A stretch of DNA of 64,000 bases. Source: Bog-257 sp963834135. GTDB taxonomy: Bacteria > Acidobacteriota > Terriglobia > Terriglobales > Acidobacteriaceae. The position numbers were made by a program, and so were the translations under genes. Positions 50,744-58,233 of the stretch are shown piece after piece (position 1 is the stretch's first letter; every line of letters begins with the position of its first letter). The stretch spans positions 372,001-436,000 of the forward strand of contig CAWIAN010000007.1 of NCBI GenBank assembly GCA_963834135.1. Direction: 5' to 3'. Under the pieces are notes generated by a model. It worked only from the letters and a program-made list of their open reading frames with translations, made no database searches and was not told the DNA's origin.

Positions 50744-50895
50744 CTTAGCTTTTAGCCATTAGCTCCAAGTACCCAGTCGCAAGCCGGTGTCCCGTTCTAC
50801 GCCTGGCTTTGGCGTAGGGCGGCCTGGTCCAATTTATTGATAGCCACGCCACACGGATTTATTTTGCTAAGAGCTAAAGGCTAAGAGCTAACAGC
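50744..50895. repeat. Inverted GCTAA-unit repeats between dnaJ and the membrane gene
   Basis: The left arm is CTCTTAGCTTTTAGCCATTAG and the right arm holds CTAAGAGCTAAAGGC followed by TAAGAGCTAACAGC, the inverse of the left. Both arms consist of seven-base units around GCTAAGA. They flank about 100 bases with a further dyad (GCCTGGCTTTGGCGTAGG region). This plan repeats that at 10782-10867. Confidence 0.6.
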
Positions 50896-50903
50896 CGCCT
50901 GTC

Positions 50904-52025
50904 TCACCCGAAAATCTCTTTCACTTTGTTCAGCAGAGAGCGGCTGACCGGCTTGTTCTCGACCGTCAGTGTGGTGTGCAGCTCCTGCATCAGTTCACGC
51001 TGACGCTTGTTCAGCTTGGCCGGTGTCTGCACTTTCACTTCGACGAACAGATCTCCACGGCCGTGGCCGTTCAGCACCGGCACACCTTTGTTCTTCAGCT
51101 TGATATTCGTGCCCGTCTGCGTGCCCTCGGGAATCCTGAGCGTCTGCTCGCCTTCCAGTGTCGGCACCTGGATTTCCGCGCCCAGCGCAGCCTGCGTAAA
51201 CGATACCGGCACCATGCAATAAAGATTCTTGCCCTCACGTTCGAAGAACGAGTGCTCCTTCACGTGCAGCACGACATACAGGTCGCCTGGCGGCCCGTTG
51301 AACACTCCGGCTTCGCCTTCGTTTGAGTACAAAATTCGTGCGCCCTCTTCGACACCGGCCGGCACTTTCACCGTTACCGTGCGATCGCGGGTAACGCGCC
51401 CTTGGCCGCGGCACTGACTGCAGGGATCGACGATCAGCTTGCCCGATCCGCCGCAAGTACTGCAGGCACGCGTGATCGAGAAGAAGCCCTGCTGATAGCG
51501 CATCTGGCCGTGTCCGCCGCAGGTCGTGCAGTTGATGGGCGACTTGCCCGGCGCGACGCCTGAGCCCTTGCACTGCTCGCACTCTTCGTGACGGCGCACC
51601 TCAACCTGCTTGGTCACGCCGAACACTGCCTCTTCGAATTCCAGTGTCAGGTCCTCGCGAAGATCGGCGCCACGCTGCGCGCGCGAGCGGCGACGGCCGC
51701 CACCCTGGCCTCCGAACATGTCGCCGAAGCCGAAGAGGTCGCCAAAAATATCCTGAAAGTCGTTGAAGACGGTTGCGTCGAAGCCGCCCGGGCCCGCGCT
51801 GCTGCCTACGCCGGCATGACCGAAGCGATCGTAGCGGGCACGTTTCTCCGTATCCGCCAGTACGGCGTACGCTTCGCTGCACTCTTTGAAGCGCTCCTCC
51901 GCCTCCGGATTGTCGGGATTGCGATCAGGATGGAATTGCAGCGCCAGCTTGCGATAAGCGCTCTTGATCTCCTGGTCGTTCGCCGTGCGCGACACGCCCA
52001 GCACTTCGTAGTAGTCACGTTTCAC
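50904..52025 (-). CDS. dnaJ: Chaperone DnaJ (Hsp40)
   Basis: A 373-residue co-chaperone of DnaK. The J-domain covers 1-70 with HPD at 32-34. A glycine/phenylalanine-rich region (about 80-120) follows. The zinc-finger domain has four CxxCxGxG repeats: CEQCKGSG, CTTCGGHG, CSTCGGSG and CSQCRGQG. Two C-terminal beta domains complete the type A chaperone. The start is GTG at 52025 (MKRDYYEVLGV). It is the third gene of hrcA-grpE-dnaJ; a 203-base repeat-bearing gap separates it from grpE. Confidence 0.98.
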   Translation of the reverse strand: MKRDYYEVLGVSRTANDQEIKSAYRKLALQFHPDRNPDNPEAEERFKECSEAYAVLADTEKRARYDRFGHAGVGSSAGPGGFDATVFNDFQDIFGDLFGFGDMFGGQGGGRRRSRAQRGADLREDLTLEFEEAVFGVTKQVEVRRHEECEQCKGSGVAPGKSPINCTTCGGHGQMRYQQGFFSITRACSTCGGSGKLIVDPCSQCRGQGRVTRDRTVTVKVPAGVEEGARILYSNEGEAGVFNGPPGDLYVVLHVKEHSFFEREGKNLYCMVPVSFTQAALGAEIQVPTLEGEQTLRIPEGTQTGTNIKLKNKGVPVLNGHGRGDLFVEVKVQTPAKLNKRQRELMQELHTTLTVENKPVSRSLLNKVKEIFG

Positions 52026-52045
52026 TGTTGTGGCCAGAACTCTAC

Positions 52046-52165
52046 CTCATCACGTCTCAAAGTGCCGTCGGCTAAAACCGACCCCTGCACGAAATAAATG
52101 CCCTATACGCTGGTCTGAAGGCCAGCACTACCAGAACTCTCCGGCGGTAGCCCGCCAATTTTCGA
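52046..52165. repeat. Palindrome-rich repeat between grpE and dnaJ
   Basis: Holds GCCGTCGGCTAAAACCGAC and the dyad GCTGGTC/GGCCAGC. A 10-base direct repeat CCAGAACTCT occurs at 52034-52043 and again at 52131-52140, so the middle part is bracketed by a duplication, as after insertion. It sits inside the hrcA-grpE-dnaJ transcript. Confidence 0.5.
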
Positions 52166-52228
52166 ACGGTCAGAGGATCGCGCAACCTGCGCCCATCCGT
52201 ATCGGCAACGCCGGCGCTACCTGCGCCT

Positions 52229-52810
52229 TCATCCCCTAGGATTGCGCGCCACGCGCACCATCGCCGGTCGCAGCAGGCGCTCCTTCAACTTGTAACCACG
52301 TTGCAGCTCGTCGATCACGTGATTGTCTTCTGCTTCGTGGGTATCGACCATCTGGATCGCCTGATGCAGATTCGGATCGAACACTTCGCCCTCAGCCGGT
52401 ATCGGCTGCACGCCGAGCTTCGCTAGCGAGTCATGAAACTGCTTGTCGATCAACTCGATGCCGTCGTGAAAATCCTTCAGCGACGCAGCATCGGTTTTCA
52501 ACGCGCGATCCAGGCTATCGAGGATAGGCAGCAACGACTTCAGCGCGTCCGCCAGTGCGTAGTCGCGATAATCCTGCTGCTCCTTGGCGTTGCGCTTGCG
52601 GAAATTGTCGAACTCCGCCTGCAAGCGCGCAGCTCGGTCGAGAAACGCCGCTCGCTCGGTGAGCGCCTTCTCCAGTTCGGCCTGCAGATCGCCCACGGAT
52701 TTGTCAGCAGCGGTCGAAGCGCCGCTCGGCTCATCGTCTCCCACCGCGGGTAATTCGTGATCAACATCCAGCTCCGCTTCGGAGCCGCCGTTTGTCTTCT
52801 TGAATGCCAT
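52229..52810 (-). CDS. grpE: Nucleotide exchange factor GrpE
   Basis: A 193-residue nucleotide exchange factor for DnaK. After an acidic N-terminal tail comes the long coiled-coil helix (LQAELEKALTERAAFLDRAARLQAEFDNFRKR), then the family hallmarks DSLDRAL and the C-terminal beta domain with FDPNLHQAIQMVD and ELQRGYKLKERLLRPAMVRVA. The ATG at 52810 has no good ribosome-binding site (GATTGAAACACT upstream). It is the second gene of the hrcA operon. Confidence 0.97.
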   Translation of the reverse strand: MAFKKTNGGSEAELDVDHELPAVGDDEPSGASTAADKSVGDLQAELEKALTERAAFLDRAARLQAEFDNFRKRNAKEQQDYRDYALADALKSLLPILDSLDRALKTDAASLKDFHDGIELIDKQFHDSLAKLGVQPIPAEGEVFDPNLHQAIQMVDTHEAEDNHVIDELQRGYKLKERLLRPAMVRVARNPRG

Positions 52811-52982
52811 AGTGTTTCAATCCCCAGAAAATTCAGGCGCGCCGCATGAGCAAATATCTCGCGGGCTATACCCCGCTCGGGTAGCAAGAATGATCGATTG
52901 AGGCGGCGCCAAAGCGTCGCACTACCCGAGATATTCACAACGTGCGCTAAGATGCCCGACGCATCCGCATGCTGAGCGGCCT

Positions 52983-54032
52983 TTATGTCGATTCATTCCA
53001 CAACTGATCGAACATGCGCGCGATGTACGACACTGCGGTGATTGTGTGCTCGTAATCCATGCGAGTCGGGCCGATCACAGCCAGCGAACCCATGACCTCG
53101 TCGCCCACGCGCGCAGGTGTCCCAATCAGCACGAAGTTATTTAGATGCGGCATGGTGTCTTCCAGACCCACAACCACGCGAACCGCCTCCTGGCGCGTAT
53201 CCAGATACGCCGAGAGCAGGTCCACTACCCGCTGCTTCTCCTCCAGCGTTGCCAACAGCTGCCGCAGGCGCTCTTTGTCCTGCTGGTCGAGCACCAGATT
53301 CGATGCGCCTTCCACGTACACGGAGTGCGACGCGTTCTCGGTGGCCAAGGCTCCCTGGGCATAAAGCTGCTCGACCGACGACATCAGCCGGTCGTACTCG
53401 CTGCGCTCCTGCTGAATGCGCTTGGCAATTTCTTCGCGCAGCGACTCCATCTCCCAGCCGCGAAAATTCTGATTGATGTAGGCTGCGGCCGCTTCCAGGT
53501 CGGCGATCGTAAGATCCTCGCCCAGGCGCAAAACTCGATCGCGCACCAGTCCGCTGCGCGTCACGACCACCGCCAAGACTTTCTTATCGGCGAGCCGCTG
53601 AAAGTAAACATGCTCCAGCGCGTTGCGCTGTCCTGGCTTCGCGCTTACGGTTACGCCCACGCCGCGCGAGATCAGCGATAGTACGTGCGACGTGCGTTCC
53701 ATGAATTCCTGCAAATCCTGCGTTCCCTGCAGGCTGCCCTGAATCAGGTTCTCGTCCGCAGGCGACAGCCGGGCCTCACCCGTCAACTGCTTCACATAAA
53801 AGCGGTACGCCTGCGCCGTGGGCACGCGTCCGGCAGACGTGTGCGGCTGCTCCAGTAATCCGGCGTCGGCCAGGTCGGCCATGACGTTGCGGATCGAGGC
53901 GGCGCTCAGGCCCTCGCGATTATTGCGAGCCAGCGTGCGCGAGCCAACCGGCTCGCCCGTGGAGATGTAGGTCTCCACGATTGCCGTCAGAATCTCGCGT
54001 TCCCGTTTTCCGATGCCAGAAGGTGAGCCCAT
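52983..54032 (-). CDS. hrcA: Heat-inducible transcription repressor HrcA
   Basis: A 349-residue repressor that binds the CIRCE operator and, with GroEL, controls class I heat-shock genes. The N-terminal winged helix (about 10-80) has REREILTAIVETYISTGEPVGSRTLA and SAASIRNVMADLADAGLLEQPHTSAGRVPT, both family signatures. The C-terminal domain (about 100-349) includes NFVLIGTPARVGDEVMGSLAVIGPTRMDYEHTI. A CIRCE element and a consensus promoter lie just upstream, so the gene is autoregulated. It leads grpE and dnaJ. Confidence 0.98.
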   Translation of the reverse strand: MGSPSGIGKREREILTAIVETYISTGEPVGSRTLARNNREGLSAASIRNVMADLADAGLLEQPHTSAGRVPTAQAYRFYVKQLTGEARLSPADENLIQGSLQGTQDLQEFMERTSHVLSLISRGVGVTVSAKPGQRNALEHVYFQRLADKKVLAVVVTRSGLVRDRVLRLGEDLTIADLEAAAAYINQNFRGWEMESLREEIAKRIQQERSEYDRLMSSVEQLYAQGALATENASHSVYVEGASNLVLDQQDKERLRQLLATLEEKQRVVDLLSAYLDTRQEAVRVVVGLEDTMPHLNNFVLIGTPARVGDEVMGSLAVIGPTRMDYEHTITAVSYIARMFDQLWNEST

Positions 54033-54108
54033 AAGTTGTTGCTTTAAAATTGTAAGTCTCTCTGACGCAACAATTTACACGAATCGCAACATACAATCCG
54101 ACATATTC

Positions 54109-54137
54109 ATTCTAGGAAGTAGCAGGGTGGGTGTCAA
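54109..54137 (-). promoter_or_regulatory. Consensus sigma70 promoter of hrcA-grpE-dnaJ
   Basis: On the minus strand: TTGACA (54132-54137) and TAGAAT (54109-54114) with a 17-base spacer. The leader to the hrcA ATG is about 70 bases. The -35 box is two bases from the CIRCE element. Confidence 0.9.
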
Positions 54138-54139
54138 GA

Positions 54140-54166
54140 TTGGCACTCGAAGCCGCCGAGTGCTAA
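54140..54166. promoter_or_regulatory. CIRCE operator (HrcA binding site)
   Basis: TTGGCACTC and GAGTGCTAA spaced by nine bases, one mismatch from the CIRCE consensus TTAGCACTC-N9-GAGTGCTAA. It lies immediately upstream of the -35 box of the hrcA promoter. Confidence 0.95.
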
Positions 54167-54279
54167 ACCGGGTCGGCTGGTGCACCAAGCTCTGGAGGAA
54201 GAGCGGATCGTGAAGGTTCTGCGGATGTGGACGTTCTACAAGTGAAGTGGCTCTGGTGCTAAAATCCTGCCAACGCAAT

Positions 54280-54765
54280 ATGCATCTCATCTTCAGCAAG
54301 CTTGCTTACGCAGTCTCGCTTCTCATGGTGGGATGGGCCTGCTTCGCGCTTTCTGGACTCCTGTTTCCGCCTGTTTTTCGGTGGCGCGCGGCAAGAATGC
54401 GCTGGCCATTTCCAGACCCGAGTCTACTTGCGCTGATTTGGTTTTGCTGCTTCGAATTGTCACGAGGGGACTATTTCAGCGCACTTTGGTACGGCATTCT
54501 GTTTGGCTGGCTGATGCGGCCGTCCAAAACGATTAGCGTGCTCAGGCGCAGCCAGCTGGCAGCCGAGGCGGTGCTTTCAGGAGCCGTAGGTACGATCGGC
54601 ATTCTGCTCTGCTTCGGTTTACTCCAGCGCGTGCTCGGACCGGTTGGCGTGTTTATCCTGAAACCTGGGGTGCTGCTTCCTGCCAGCTTCGCGATCTTGC
54701 TGCTATTGGTATGGAGAAGTTTTCATGCGGCCCAATCTGCTCGGACGCCGAAAGCGCACTGCTGA
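54280..54765 (+). CDS. Membrane protein of unknown function
   Basis: A 161-residue protein with about four predicted membrane helices (AYAVSLLMVGWACFALSGLLF, the next around PSLLALIWFCCF, AVLSGAVGTIGILLCFGLL, and LPASFAILLLLVWRSF). The cysteine/tryptophan-rich sequence does not match a named family. The ATG at 54280 precedes the first helix; a GTG at 54247 is an option. A possible -10 (TAAAAT, 54260-54265) lies 14 bases upstream. The stop directly abuts the stop of the next gene on the other strand. Confidence 0.6.
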   Translation: MHLIFSKLAYAVSLLMVGWACFALSGLLFPPVFRWRAARMRWPFPDPSLLALIWFCCFELSRGDYFSALWYGILFGWLMRPSKTISVLRRSQLAAEAVLSGAVGTIGILLCFGLLQRVLGPVGVFILKPGVLLPASFAILLLLVWRSFHAAQSARTPKAHC

Positions 54766-56488
54766 CTACCGCACCTGCACCTTCACATCCAACTTGCCTC
54801 CCGACGGCACCTGCACCGTCTGCGCGTCCTTCATGTAAGGCTGCAGCACCGTAGGATTCGCCCACTCCAGGTCCCAGCCGTTCGCGATCGCCAGCACGGT
54901 GTATTGACCCGGAACCACGTTCGCCAGAGTGAACGTTCCGTCGCTGTCGCTCTGATCGCGCCGGAAGAGCGGCAAATTGTTCGTCGGATCCTGCGGCACC
55001 AACACGATCATCGCTCCGGCGAAGGGCTCGCCTTCCCGCAGCGCGGTACCGTTCACCTGCGCCGCGCCATGCGTGGCAATGCCGCTGATGCGAACGCTGG
55101 CGTTATTGCCGACCTCTAGAGTGCGGCCCGACATCTTGGCTCCCGTAGCCGCCAGCTTCACTAGCGAGTAGCCACCCGCGGCCTCCAGCCCGATCTGATA
55201 TCGTCCTGGTCTGACATTGTCAGACTTGAAGTCGAATTGCCCGTGCTGGTCGATATCGCTGCGCTGGATTTCCCCCGTCGTCGGATCCGAGAGCTGGATA
55301 GCAACGTGCGGCGGGACATGATCAGGAAACAGAATAGTACCGCTGATGGTCGCAAAGCTTGGCGACTCGGAGACGTTGATATCGGCGTCCCCCGTCAGGT
55401 CGATGTCGCGATACCAGCCGCGCGTGCCGCCCTTTTCATTCGGTCCGTTGGAAGCCGGAATCTCAACTACATAATGCCCCGGCGCCAGTCCCGAGATTTC
55501 AATCACCCCGGGCGCCACCCACGAGTCTGGCGCGTTCGACACAGAGTCAAGATATCCCTCAAAGACGCGCTGCCATAGTCGCGGGAAGATCATGCGCCCC
55601 AGCACCGGGCTCTCGGCCGCGCCGGTATGAATGCGCAGATGCGCCGACGGCAAAGCTCGCAGCGAAACATCGGCCGTCGCTCGCTCGCCGGGAGTCAACT
55701 GGATTGGCGTGGCCTCAGACGGAATCCAAGGCTCCGGAGTAAAACGTCAGCGGGTAGGTAACGTCGAGCACGGAGCCGGCGCCCGCTTGCGTAGGCGAAG
55801 AGTACTGTTTGACGTAGTCGTTGTAGTCGCTGACCCTGGCCTCATTGCGCGTATTCTGCGCATACCAGGGCCGCGCCGATACTGCGAGGTAGTACGTGCC
55901 CGGCTCCAGATGCCCGAGGTGATAGTGCCCCTGATCGTCGGTCTGCGACTGATTCATGGGCTCGGTTTTCTGCACGCCTTCCTCCGTGCTGCGCTGGAAG
56001 AGTCGAACCATGGCGTACTGGATAGGCTCGTTGCTGTCGTCGGTAATGATGCCGTCGATCGCCGCATCGGGTTCCAGGCGGAATACCAGGCTGCCGCTAT
56101 CAAGATCGGGGGCGACAGCGATGGCGGTGGCGTAGGGATCGTGGTGATCAAAATATTGCAGGGTGAAACCGCGCGCCGTAGCCATCAGTGAATACTTGCC
56201 GCGAGTCAGCCCGGTGAACGCGAACTTGCCGTCCGCGCCGGTCGTTACTGCTTCGTTGATGTCACGCTCCGTGCCTTGGTTTACGCGCGCGATAGCCACT
56301 CTGGCCGAAGGCACCGGCTGTCCCGAGAGAGAGTTGACCACAACTCCGGCGATATGCAGCCCTTGCGCCACGGGAGTCGATGGCGGCGGAGGAGCGGCCG
56401 GCGATGTCCCCGATTGTGGGAGTTGCTGCGCGAGTGCCGCGGCACACAACAAAACCAGCCATGTCATCCGGATCAGCACGGCAGTCAC
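54766..56488 (-). pseudogene. Carboxypeptidase-regulatory-like secreted protein, split by a +1 frameshift
   Basis: An exported protein of about 573 residues with repeated beta-sandwich (CarboxypepD_reg or Cna-B-like) domains, read in two frames. From GTG 56488 the first 257 codons give a signal peptide (TWLVLLCAAALAQ) and domains such as IAGVVVNSLSGQPVPSARVA, ending at TFYSGALDSV and TGA (55715-55717). If the T at 55717 is skipped, the next frame continues EATPIQLTPGERATADVSL to the stop at 54766, exactly as the family pattern PIQLGAGQQMEADFSL in the neighbouring gene demands. So one base is extra: a sequencing error, a disabled gene or recoding. It overlaps the upstream gene by four bases (GTGA). 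Confidence 0.82.
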
Positions 56489-58143
56489 TGTCCCTTCCCC
56501 ACATGGATCAGGTCGAGTTGCACCTGCGTCTTCTGGCCCGGTGTCAAGGTGACGTGCGCCGCCTGCGAAGCATAGGTGTCGATCACATCCTGATTGTTGA
56601 GCTCCAGCCCTTCGGCCTGATCGAAGGCGAAGACCAGATAGTCGCCAGGCGCGAGCCCGCTTACGCTGAAGCTGTCGGTGATGCCTCGCAACATGTGCGG
56701 CTCCAGCCTGGTGATTGGCTGCGGAACGACGACAATCGTCGCGTGCACAGGCGCTGCGTCGGAAGATTTCAGTGTCCCCGAGATGCTGGCGCTGTCATCG
56801 CGCAGCACGACATCCAGCGGATAGCTTTGTCCCTGCGACACCGTGATGTCGTCGAAAAGCGCGTTCGTCTGCCCGTAACTTGCAGACTGCACATACCACG
56901 GCGGATGAGGCCTTAGCTCGACCGTATACGTTCCAGATTCGACATTCTCCACGACCAACCCGCCGCGGCTGGGATCGTTCGTGGAAAACGCTTCAGACGT
57001 CGCCATCTCGCTGGGCGCCAATTGTACCGAGAGCGGCGGCCGCTGTGGATTCGCTTGCGGTGAAGCATGTGAATCGATACGAACCACAACCGGAATCGTT
57101 ACCGAAGGCGCCAAGGTAAGCCGCAGACCGTCGAGATTGGAATTGACATTAACGCGCATCTCGGCACGCACCGGCTGCGTACCCGATTGCGAGACCGCGC
57201 GCAGCATATAGTTGCCGGCAGGAATGTTGTCCAGCGTGAAAACTCCAGTCTCCATATTGAAATTGGTCGGCACCGAAATCTCATCGCCCGCCGGACTGAG
57301 CACCTGGAAGCCGACGCCCTGGTCGGGCGAGCGTCCCGCCACCATGCCCGCAACCTGGTACACCGGAACCGCGCTGAGCGAGAAATCGGCCTCCATTTGC
57401 TGACCGGCGCCCAGCTGGATTGGAGATGCCGCGGCGAAGTCCGGAACGCCGGGATAGTAGACGTGTGCGAACCCGCTCTTCTGCTTCTCGCCCTCGGGCA
57501 TGAGCTGCAACTCGCCTTCGCGTGGGCCCGCCGAAAGATAGTAGGTTCCGGGCTTGAGTCCCGCGAAACGGAACAGGCCATCTTCGTCGCTCTCGGCCAT
57601 GGCACGCGGTTCCCAGCGCCGGCGTCCTTCGCGAATTGCCCGTGCGGTCAGCCGCAATGGCATGTGCTCAATCGGCAGACCAGCGGCGTCGACCACTTTG
57701 CCGTAGATGGCGCCCTGCGGGATTAATTTGATGTTCACCGCGATTGTGTTGGGACCGACCTCGACCCATGCTCCGCCGCCTCCACCGTTTTCTTCCTGCT
57801 GCCCGAAAAACCCGGGCTTCTGCGCGGTCACCGTCACCTGGCACTGCGGCATGCTGTCGATTTGGAAATGACCTTGGGCGTCGGTGAAGGCATCGCGCCG
57901 CACCGTGCCATTGGTGCGAACCAATGCCCGTGGAATCGGCTCGCCTGTGGCGGAGTTTACGACCGAGCCGCTCAGGTTGTAGATAGGCGCATTTGCGGAT
58001 TGGTCCTGCGCAACCGAAGTACCAGTCGCGGGAACGATCACCACGTAGAACAGCAAAAACAGGGTAGGCAGGGTAGTCGCAAGGCGGCCACGCTCGCGGA
58101 CTGCGCTCCTGTGGCGCGATCGTAGGTGGAATTGTAAGGACAC
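56485..58143 (-). CDS. Secreted carboxypeptidase-regulatory-like multidomain protein
   Basis: A 552-residue exported protein. The N-terminal hydrophobic stretch (TTLPTLFLLFYVVIVPATGTS) acts as signal or anchor. Then come several 80-100-residue beta-sandwich domains of the CarboxypepD_reg type, each starting with a pattern like SGSVVNSATGEPIPRALVRT, YGKVVDAAGLPIEHMPLRLTA or SGTLKSSDAAPVHATIVVV and holding GLKPGTYYLSAGP-like turns. Such domains are common in acidobacterial outer-surface and TonB-linked proteins. The GTG start at 58143 is tentative. It ends with a stop that overlaps the start of the next gene, which has the same design. Partners unknown. Confidence 0.8.
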   Translation of the reverse strand: MSLQFHLRSRHRSAVRERGRLATTLPTLFLLFYVVIVPATGTSVAQDQSANAPIYNLSGSVVNSATGEPIPRALVRTNGTVRRDAFTDAQGHFQIDSMPQCQVTVTAQKPGFFGQQEENGGGGGAWVEVGPNTIAVNIKLIPQGAIYGKVVDAAGLPIEHMPLRLTARAIREGRRRWEPRAMAESDEDGLFRFAGLKPGTYYLSAGPREGELQLMPEGEKQKSGFAHVYYPGVPDFAAASPIQLGAGQQMEADFSLSAVPVYQVAGMVAGRSPDQGVGFQVLSPAGDEISVPTNFNMETGVFTLDNIPAGNYMLRAVSQSGTQPVRAEMRVNVNSNLDGLRLTLAPSVTIPVVVRIDSHASPQANPQRPPLSVQLAPSEMATSEAFSTNDPSRGGLVVENVESGTYTVELRPHPPWYVQSASYGQTNALFDDITVSQGQSYPLDVVLRDDSASISGTLKSSDAAPVHATIVVVPQPITRLEPHMLRGITDSFSVSGLAPGDYLVFAFDQAEGLELNNQDVIDTYASQAAHVTLTPGQKTQVQLDLIHVGKGQ

Positions 58144-58233
58144 GCGCTGACGTCTGATTAAACCCGAACTATCCTATGTTAACTCGCCAGCGCGTCGAAT
58201 CCAGTCGCTAGTTGCCAGGGGCTACAGCCCAGT

